NCBI RefSeq assembly: GCF_000004195.4
Contig: NC_030680.2
Span: forward strand, 421,686-485,685
Reading direction: 5' to 3'
DNA: 64,000 nucleotides
Source: Xenopus tropicalis
Lineage: Eukaryota; Chordata; Amphibia; Anura; Pipidae
Shown: in pieces, positions 56,217-64,000 of the stretch
Layout of the letters: every line of letters starts with the position of its first letter
Numbering within the stretch: position 1 is the stretch's first letter
The notes under the pieces: generated by a model
The model's input: the letters and a program-made list of their open reading frames with translations, nothing else
What the model was told of the DNA's origin: nothing
The model's database searches: none
Program-made: the position numbers and the translations under genes

Positions 56217-58730
56217 TCTGCCCCTTGTTCCATGTTGGTGCCACTAGGGGGGGCGCTGGGACCCGTACAGTAACTCTGCCCCTTGTTCCATGTTGGTGCC
56301 ACTAGGGGGGGCGCTGGGACCCGTACAGTAACTCTGCCCCTTGTTCCATGTTGGTGCCACTAGGGGGGGCGCTGGGACCCGTACAGTAACTCTGCCCCTT
56401 GTTCCATGTTGGTGCCACTAGGGGGGGCGCTGGGACCCGTACAGTAACTCTGCCCCTTGTTTCCATGTTGGTGCCACTAGGGGGGGACGCTGGGACCCGT
56501 ACAGTAACTCTGCCCCTTGTTCCATGTTGGTGCCACTAGGGGGGGCGCTGGGACCCGTAACAGTAACTCTGCCCCTTGTTCCATGTTGGTGCCACTAGGG
56601 GGGGCATTGGGACCCGTACAGTAACTCTGCCCCTTGTTCCATGTTGGTGCCACTAGGGGGGGTGCTGGGACCCGTACAGTAACTCTGCCCCTTGTTCCAT
56701 GTTGGTGCCACTAGGGGGGGGCGCTGGGACCCGTACAGTAACTCTGCACCTTGTTCCATGTTGGTGCCACTAGGGGGGGGCGCTGGGACCTGTACAGTAA
56801 CTCTGCCCCTTGTTCCATGTTGGTGCCACTAGGGGGGGGCGCTGGGACCCGTACAGTAACTCTGCCCCTTGTTCCATGTTGGTGCCACTAGGGGGGGCGC
56901 TGGGACCCGTACAGTAACTCTGCCCCTTGTTCCATGTTGGTGCCACTAGGGGGGGGCGCTGGGACCCGTACAGTAACTCTGCCCCTTGTTCCATGTTGGT
57001 GCCACTAGGGGGGGGCGCTGGGACCCGTACAGTAACTCTGCCCCTTGTTCCATGTTGGTGCCACTAGGGGGGGCGCTGGGACCCGTACAGTAACTCTGCC
57101 CCTTGTTCCATGTTGGTGCCACTAGGGGGGGCGCTGGGACCCGTACAGTAACTCTGCCCCTTGTTCCATGTTGGTGCCACTAGGGGGGGCGCTGGGACCC
57201 GTACAGTAACTCTGCCCCTTGTTCCATGTTGGTGCCACTAGGGGGGGGCGCTGGGACCCGTACAGTAACTCTGCCCCTTGTTCCATGTTGGTGCCACTAG
57301 GGGGGGCGCTGGGACCCGTACAGTAACTCTGCCCCTTGTTCCATGTTGGTGCCACTAGGGGGGGCGCTGGGACCCGTACAGTAACTCTGCCCCTTGTTCC
57401 ATGTTGGTGCCACTAGGGGGGGGCGCTGGGACCCGTACAGTAACTCTGCCCCTTGTTCCATGTTGGTGCCACTAGGGGGGGCGCTGGGACCCGTACAGTA
57501 ACTCTGCCCCTTGTTCCATGTTGGTGCCACTAGGGGGGGCATTGGGACCCGTACAGTAACTCTGCCCCTTGTTCCATGTTGGTGCCACTAGGGGGGGCGC
57601 TGGGACCCGTACAGTAACTCTGCCCCTTGTTCCATGTTGGTGCCACTAGGGGGGGCGCTGGGACCCGTACAGTAACTCTGCCCCTTGTTCCATGTTGGTG
57701 CCACTAGGGGGGGGGGGCGCTGGGACCCGTACAGTAACTCTGCCCCTTGTTCCATGTTGGTGCCACTAGGGGGGGCGCTGGGACCCGTACAGTAACTCTG
57801 CCCCTTGTTCCATGTTGGTGCCACTAGGGGGGGGCGCTGGGACCCGTACAGTAACTCTGCCCCTTGTTCCATGTTGGTGCCACTAGGGGGGGGGGCGCTG
57901 GGACCCGTACAGTAACTCTGCCCTTGTTCCATGTTGGTGCCACTAGGGGGGGGGGGCGCTGGGACCCGTACAGTAACTCTGCCCCTTGTTCCATGTTGGT
58001 GCCACTAGGGGGGGGGGGCGCTGGGACCCGTACAGTAACTCTGCCCCTTGTTCCATGTTGGTGCCACTAGGGGGGGCGCTGGGACCCGTACAGTAACTCT
58101 GCCCCTTGTTCCATGTTGGTGCCACTAGGGGGGGCGCTGGGACCCGTACAGTAACTCTGCCCCTTGTTCCATGTTGGTGCCACTAGGGGGGGGCGCTGGG
58201 ACCCGTACAGTAACTCTACCCCTTGTTCCATGTTGGTGCCACTAGGGGGGGCGCTGGGACCCGTACAGTAACTCTGCCCCTTGTTCCATGTTGGTGCCAC
58301 TAGGGGGGGGGCGCTGGGACCCGTACAGTAACTCTGCCCCCTTGTTCCATGTTGGTGCCACTAGGGGGGGGGCGCTGGACCCGTACAGTAACTCTGCCCC
58401 TTGTTCCATGTTGGTGCCACTAGGGGGGGCGCTGGGACCCGTACAGTAACTCTGCCCCTTGTTCCATGTTGGTGCCACTAGGGGGGGCGCTGGGACCCGT
58501 ACAGTAACTCTGCCTCTTGTTCCATGTTGGTGCCACTAGGGGGGGGCGCTGGGACCTGTACAGTAACTCTGCCCCTTGTTCCATGTTGGTGCCACTAGGG
58601 GGGGGCGCTGGGACCTGTACAGTAACTCTGCCCCTTGTTCCATGTTGGTGCCACTAGGGGGGGGCGCTGGGACCTGTACAGTAACTCTGCCCCTTGTTCC
58701 ATGTTGGTGCCACTAGGGGGGGCGCTGGGA
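56217..58730 (+). repeat. 58-bp minisatellite with CTCF-like core, about 43 units
   Basis: Unit ACTCTGCCCCTTGTTCCATG, TTGGTGCCACTAGGGGGGGC, GCTGGGACCCGTACAGTA. CCACTAG plus a G-run plus CGCTGG parallels the CTCF consensus CCACYAGGGGGCGC but the G-run is 6-12 instead of 5. All units share one orientation. Mostly free of indels except in the G-run. Confidence 0.96.
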
Positions 58731-59439
58731 CCCTTTCCATAGATGTGTATAGGAAGAGCACCGGCTGGGGCAGTTATACAGGTGACAGCTGGGCCCCTGC
58801 ACTGAACACTAAAGGGCAGTTATTCTATAGGAAGTGGTTACAGTTTGGGCCCACAGGGGGCAGTAAGAACAGCCTTGTGCCGTGGGGTTAAAGGGGAAGT
58901 AACAAAGGAGCTTGAATCTCATTGCAACCCTGCAGTTGGTCTGTGTATTGGGAACGTTCTGCCTTTCTATTCAGCCATAAAGGGAAAGTTAAACTGTCGG
59001 ATGAGAGACTCCTGTTTCAGTCACTCAGGCAGTGATACAGTTAAATCCTGTTAGTCCCGCCCTTTCCTGCTTTTCCTGGGGAGACTGACAGCTGGTGTAC
59101 AATACAGTGTGTGGGGCAGAGTGCTGCAAGGGGTTAATGCAGTGAGTGCAGGGGGCACGGGGATGGGGCAATTCCTGCCCTGATTACAGTGGCACCGTCA
59201 CTCCCTCTCATTCCTGGGCAGCTGGGTGGGTACCAGGCTGGAGAGTGGGGCAAATGCCAGGGGGCACCTGGAAGCCATTAATGCCCAGCCAAGGGTGTGT
59301 GTATTGCCCATGCCGTGCCAGTCACCCCCGGGGCAGCTTATCTGCCCCACAGGATATAATTATTTACTGAGCTCAAAGTCTCTCGGCCTTGGGGGGGGGG
59401 GGGGGGGGGGCGGGGGGGGCAAACCACCTTTGTATCATA
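58731..59439. other. Intergenic single-copy sequence ending in a long G-run
   Basis: No gene; contains CAGTTGGTCTGTGTATTGGG-type old repeat matter and a poly-G stretch at about 59389-59418. Confidence 0.5.
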
Positions 59440-59764
59440 GTAATACAGTCATAGTTACATAGTACATAGTTACATAGTTACATAGTTACATAGGGTTGAA
59501 AAAAGACCTGTGTCCATCAAGTTCAACCCATCCAAGTAAACCCAGCACACCTAACCCACACCTACCAATCTATACACTCACATACATACACTATATATAC
59601 ACCCACACCTACCTACCTATACACTCACATACATAACTATATATACAACCACTAGTACTAACTGTAGGTATTAGTATCACAATAGCCTTGGATATTCTGA
59701 TTGATCAAGAACTCATCCAGGCCCCTCTTATAGGCATTAACAGAATCTGCCATTACCCCATCAC

Positions 59765-60385
59765 TAGGGGCATTCCCCAACCCCCTCACTGCCCTCACCG
59801 TGAGGAACCCCCTACCCAACATCCCCCGGCAGGGCATTCCCCAACCCCCTCACTGCCCTCACCGTGAGGAACCCCCTACCCAACATCCCCCGGCAGGGCA
59901 TTCCCCAACCCCCTCACTGCCCTCACCGTGAGGAACCCCCTACCCAACACCCCCGGCAGGGCATTCCCCAACCCCCTCACTGCCCTCACCGTGAGGAACC
60001 CCCTACCCAACATCCTCCGGCAGGGAATTCCCCAACCTCACTGCCCTCACCGTGAGGAACCCCCTACCCAACATCCCCCGGCAGGGCATTCCCCAACCCC
60101 CTCACTGCCCTCACCGTGAGGAACCCCCTACCCAACATCCCCGGCAGGGCATTCCCCAACCCCCTCACTGCCCTCACCGTGAGGAACCCCCTACCCAACA
60201 CCCCCGGCAGGGCATTCCCCAACCCCCTCACTGCCCTCACCGTGAGGAACCCCCCTACCCAACATCCCCCGGCAGGGCATTCCCCAACCCCCTCACTGCC
60301 CTCACCGTGAGGAACCCCCTACCCAACATCCCCCGGCAGGGCATTCCCCAACCCCCTCACTGCCCTCACCGTGAGGAACCCCCTA
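59765..60385. repeat. 62-64 bp tandem expansion inside the CR1 element, about 10 units
   Basis: Unit GGCATTCCCCAACCCCCTCA, CTGCCCTCACCGTGAGGAAC, CCCCTACCCAACATCCCCC. It corresponds to the CR1 segment encoding the conserved LTVRxxxxL/GNAL-type region just before the 3' UTR. Confidence 0.93.
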
Positions 60386-60669
60386 CGCTCTTCAAATGGA
60401 AGCTCCGTTCCTCTAATCTATAGGGGGGGCCTCTGGTGCGTTGATTGTTTTTATGGGAAAAAAGAACCCCCCCATCTGCCTATAATCCCCCCTAATGTAC
60501 TTGTACAGAGTAATCATGTCCCCTCGCAAGCGCCTCTTTTCCAGAGAAAACAACCCCAACCCTGACAGTCTCACCTCATAGTTTAACCCTTCCATCCCCT
60601 TAACCAGTTTAGTTGCAGTCTCTGCACTCTCTCCAGCTCATTAATATCCTTCTTAAGGACTGGTGCCCA

Positions 60670-60890
60670 AAACTGCCCCCCATACTCACTGTTACTGCCC
60701 CCCATACTCACTGTCACTGCCCCCCATACTCACTGTTACTGCCCCCCATACTCACTGTTACTGCCCCCCATACTCACTGTTACTGCCCCCCATACTCACT
60801 GTTACTGCCCCCCCCATACTCACTGTTACTGCCCCCCATACTCACTATTACTGCCCCCCATACTCACTGTTACTGCCCCCCCCCATACTC
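60670..60890. repeat. 21-22 bp tandem expansion inside the CR1 element, about 10 units
   Basis: Unit TACTGCCCCCCATACTCACTGT. The CR1 sequence resumes as CATACTCAAGGTGAGGCCTT after the last unit. Confidence 0.92.
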
Positions 60891-61039
60891 AAGGTGAGGC
60901 CTTACCAGGGACCTATAAAGGGGCAAAATTATGTTCTCATCCCTTGAGTCAATGCCCTTTTTTATACAAGACAGCATGTGACTTTATGGGTTTATAGCAC
61001 CCACATGTGTTGCATCACCCAGCACCCACATCTGAGCTG

Positions 61040-62092
61040 TCTGCCTAGGGGGGTGGGGTAATTACCTATAGGGGACATTTCCTGTAGGGGTTACTGGGGG
61101 GGGGGGGGACATTTCCTGTAGGGGTTACTGAGGGGGGGGGGCATTTCCTGTAGGGGTTACTGAGGGGGGGGACATTTCCTGTAGGGGTTACTGAGGGGGG
61201 GACATTTCCTGTAGGGGTTACTGGGGGGGGGACATTTCCCTGTAGGGGTTACTGGGGGGGGGGACATTTCCCTGTAGGGGTTACTGGGGGGGGACATTTC
61301 CCTGTAGGGGTTACTGGGGGGGGGGACATTTCCCTGTAGGGGTTACTGGGGGGGGGACATTTCCCTGTAGGGGTTACTGGGGGGGGGACATTTCCCTGTA
61401 GGGGTTACTGGGGGGGGGGACATTTCCCTGTAGGGGTTACTGGGGGGGGGACATTTCCTGTAGGGGTTACTGGGGGGGGCATTTCCTGTAGGGGTTACTG
61501 AGGGGGGGGGGACATTTCCCTGTAGGGGTTACTGGGGGGGGCATTTCCTGTAGGGTTACTGAGGGGGGGGGGGACATTTCCCTGTAGGGGTTACTGGGGG
61601 GGGCATTTCCTGTAGGGGTTACTGAGGGGGGGGGACATTTCCCTGTAGGGGTTACTGGGGGGGCATTTCCTGTAGGGGTTACTGAGGGGGGGGACATTTC
61701 CTTGTAGGGGTTACTGAGGGGGGGGGGGACATTTCCCTGTAGGGGTTACTGGGGGGGGACATTTCCCTGTAGGGGTTACTGGGGGGGGGACATTTCCCTG
61801 TAGGGTTACTGGGGGGGGACATTTCCCTGTAGGGGTTACTGGGGGGGGACATTTCCCTGTAGGGGTTACTGGGGGGTGGGAATTTTACTGTAGGGGTTAC
61901 TGGGGGGTGGGGAATTTTACTGTAGGGGTTACTGGGGGGGGGACATTTCCCTGTAGGGGTTACTGGGGGGGTGGGGAATTTTACTGTAGGGGTTACTGGG
62001 GGGGGACATTTCCTGTAGGGGTTACTGGGGGGTGGGGAATTTTACTGTAGGGGTTACTGGGGGGGGGGACATTTCCCTGGGGGGGGGGGGGG
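61040..62092. repeat. 29-32 bp G-rich minisatellite, about 33 units
   Basis: Unit ACATTTCCCTGTAGGGGTTA plus CTGGGGGGGG. Two G-runs per unit on the plus strand make intramolecular quadruplexes plausible over neighbouring units. A variant AATTTTACTGTAGGGG occupies the right end. Confidence 0.95.
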
Positions 62093-62428
62093 GTTCTGCT
62101 CAGGACTCGGTTCCTCTCTGTTTGTTCTGCAAAACCAACAACAAACTCAAAGGTTAAACTGTCAGTACAGGCGGCACAGCGAGTGCCAAGGGGCGGGGCC
62201 TGTGTGTCTGTGCCACCCGCAAACAGCTCTGGGAAAGGGGCATTAACGGAGCAGAACTTTCCGCTTGGATGTTGGGTACCCACAGGCACCCCTCTCTTTA
62301 ATGTGCCCCCCCCATGCAGATGCCCTGGGCAGAGTGGAATCAGGTGCCCATTAGAAAGCGGCCCAGTACAGGCGGGCACCATACAGCTAGAGAAATCCAC
62401 TGGTTCCAGTAATAATCCTGACTGTGCC
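62093..62428. other. Single-copy intergenic sequence
   Basis: No exon found. A long open frame through here into the next array has no recognisable domain. Confidence 0.5.
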
Positions 62429-62925
62429 ATTACAGTGCCAGGGCCATTACGGTGCCAGGGCCAGACTGCGCCATTACAGTGCCAGGGCCATTACGGTGCC
62501 AGGGCCAGACTGCGCCATTACGGTGCCAGGGCCGTTACGGTGCCAGGGCCAGACTGTGCCATTACGGTGCCAGGGCCAGACTGCCCCATTACGGTGCCAG
62601 GGCCATTACGGTGCCAGGGCCAGACTGTGCCATTACGGTGCCAGGGCCATTACGGTGCCAGGGCCAGACTGCGCCATTACGGTGCCAGGGCCATTACGGT
62701 GCCAGGGCCAGACTGTGCCATTACGGTGCCAGGGCCATTACGGTGCCAGGGCCAGACTGCGCCATTACGGTGCCAGGGCCATTACGGTGCCAGGGCCAGA
62801 CTGTGCCATTACGGTGCCAGGGCCATTACGGTGCCAGGGCCAGACTGCGCCATTACGGTGCCAGGGCCAGACTGCGCCATTACGGTGCCAGGGCCAGACT
62901 GTGCCATTACGGTGCCAGGGTTACA
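62429..62925. repeat. Composite 17/27-bp minisatellite (44-bp higher-order unit)
   Basis: ATTACGGTGCCAGGGCC (17 bp) alternates with ATTACGGTGCCAGGGCC followed by AGACTGCGCC (27 bp), giving a 44-bp higher-order repeat; all plus frames are open, without coding meaning. Confidence 0.95.
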
Positions 62926-63020
62926 GTGGGTAGAACATTCCCGCGCTCAGATGATTCCAAGGAATTTTGTTCCTTTCCAAACACGAGGGCGCAGGGAGTT
63001 CCGGCAGCAAAAAATCGCTG

Positions 63021-64000
63021 AGCGAGGCGTCTGGGGTGGGGGATGGGCGCAGCCGGGGGTTCTCCTTGCACAGGGGGCTTGGGGGGTAAGTGTGGGTGGG
63101 GGATGGGCGCAGCCGGGGGTTCTCCTTGCACAGGGGGCTTGAGGGGTAAGTCTGGGGTGGGGGATGGGCGCAGCCGGGGGTTCTCCTTGCACAGGGGGCT
63201 TGAGGGGTAAGTCTGGGGTGGGGGATGGGCGCAGCCGGGGGTTCTCCTTGCACAGGGGGCTTGGGGGGTAAGTGTGGGTGGGGGATGGGCGCAGCCGGGG
63301 GTTCTCCTTGCACAGGGGGCTTGAGGGGTAAGTCTGGGGTGGGGGATGGGCGCAGCCGGGGGTTTCTCCTTGCACAGGGGGCTTGGGGGTAAGTGTGGGG
63401 TGGGGGATGGGCGCAGCCGGGGGTTCTCCTTGCACAGGGGGCTTGGGGGGTAAGTCTGGGGTGGGGGATGGGCGCAGCCGGGGGTTCTCCTTGCACAGGG
63501 GGCTTGGGGGGGGGGGGGGGGGTTAAGGTGTGGGGGGGGGGGATGTGGGCAGCCGGGGGTTCTCCTTGCACAGGGGGGCTTGGGGGGTAAGTGTGGGGGG
63601 GGGGATGTGGGCAGCCGGGGGTTCTCCTTGCACAGGGGGCTTGGGGGGTAAGTGTGGGGGGGGGGATGTGGGCAGCCGGGGGTTCTCCTTGCACAGGGGG
63701 CTTGGGGGGTAAGTGTGGGGGGGGGATGTGGGCAGCCGGGGTTCTCCTTGCACAGGGGGCTTGGGGGTAAGTGTGGGGGGGGGATGTGGGCAGCCGGGGT
63801 TCTCCTTGCACAGGGGGCTTGGGGGTAAGTGTGGGGGGATGTGGGCAGCCAGGGTTCTCCTTGCACAGGGGGCTTGGGGGGTAAGTGTGGGGGGGGGATG
63901 TGGGCAGCCGGGGGTTTCCTTGCACAGGGGGCTTGGGGGGTAAGTGTGGGGGGGGGATGTGGGCAGCCGGGGGTTCTCCTTGCACAGGGGGCTTGGGGGG
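63021..64000. repeat. About 60-bp minisatellite with acceptor- and donor-like motifs, 16+ units, runs off the window
   Basis: Unit GATGGGCGCAGCCGGGGGTT, CTCCTTGCACAGGGGGCTTG, GGGGGTAAGTCTGGGGTGGG. Every unit has CTCCTTGCACAG followed ~12 nt later by GGTAAGT. A change from GATGGGCGCAG to GATGTGGGCAG happens near 63540. Confidence 0.95.

Larger units (their letters stand above)
59440..61015 (-). mobile_element. 5'-truncated CR1-type LINE (ORF2 C-terminus and 3' tail)
   Basis: On the minus strand, 60413-60700 reads as CR1 reverse-transcriptase C-terminal sequence: LERVQRLQ-like, then YEVRLSGLGLFSLEKRRLRG and DMITLYKYIRGDYR, the usual CR1 signature. The 3' end has octamer repeats of AACTATGT (plus strand ACATAGTT, 59455-59495), as in CR1 tails. 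Two internal stretches have expanded in tandem, so the element cannot be active. Confidence 0.85.

Noticed and set aside
62926..63020. First exon of tsg101
   Set aside because: Expected by synteny nearby, but no MAVSESQLKK-like coding start or conserved UEV sequence is present up to 64000.
62921..63985. Minus-strand proline-rich frame of 354 codons resembling a collagen- or PRP-like protein
   Set aside because: Low-complexity translation of a G-rich ~60-bp array; frames overlap and unit lengths vary.

Overview
This is vertebrate nuclear DNA, almost certainly from a clawed frog (Xenopus, probably X. tropicalis). The evidence is spliced genes with GT-AG introns, an L2-type LINE tail ending in the (TAA)n microsatellite usual in Xenopus, a CR1-type LINE, and pieces of DNA transposons and fold-back MITEs that I recognise as abundant in Xenopus. 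Three genes are visible, in an order that mirrors human 11p15.1 (TMEM86A - SPTY2D1 - UEVLD - TSG101). tmem86a is on the minus strand and only its 5' part is here: exon 1 at 14163-14183 and exon 2, which is present twice, at 7847-8109 and 3667-3931. spty2d1 is on the plus strand, six exons at 29369-39493, 773 aa. uevld is on the plus strand, twelve exons at 46267-54799, 476 aa. TSG101 would be expected just beyond the right edge; I see no exon of it.

Layout. 1-14200: tmem86a intron and exon 2 region, made of 20-90 bp minisatellites, with a block of about 4 kb (purine tract, exon 2, a 24-bp array and a 25-bp array) present twice. 14222-23055: three very large minisatellites (22 bp, about 41 bp and about 64 bp units) around a small GC-rich stretch that may be the tmem86a promoter. 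23280-28805: GT-rich tract, tandem L2 tail, a 20-bp satellite, a MITE, and a 112-bp array made from the inside of a DNA transposon. 28900-39800: spty2d1, whose first intron holds four arrays. 40495-46063: two related arrays with 40/41-bp units filling the space between spty2d1 and uevld. 46080-55055: uevld, with arrays in introns 1, 3, 8, 10 and 11. 56217-58730: a 58-bp array whose unit resembles a CTCF site. 59440-61015: a CR1-type LINE on the minus strand with internal tandem expansions. 61040-64000: three G-rich arrays, the last running off the window.

By my hand tally about two thirds of the window is tandem repeat, while the two complete genes supply only 3.75 kb of coding sequence. Nearly all long open frames in the window are repeat artefacts (unit lengths divisible by three, or units with no stop in any frame). 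The two tmem86a exon 2 copies carry different single-base indels that a consensus of the two would remove, so part of the left 23 kb is probably unpolished or falsely duplicated assembly.

The most interesting biology is what the arrays carry. The tmem86a exon 2 splice donor is amplified as five decoys. There is a hairpin array in uevld intron 1, a CTCF-like array, an E-box (CACGTG) array, an array with paired acceptor and donor motifs, and repeated reuse of short G-rich cores across unrelated arrays. I found no prokaryotic features, CRISPR array, tRNA or rRNA gene.
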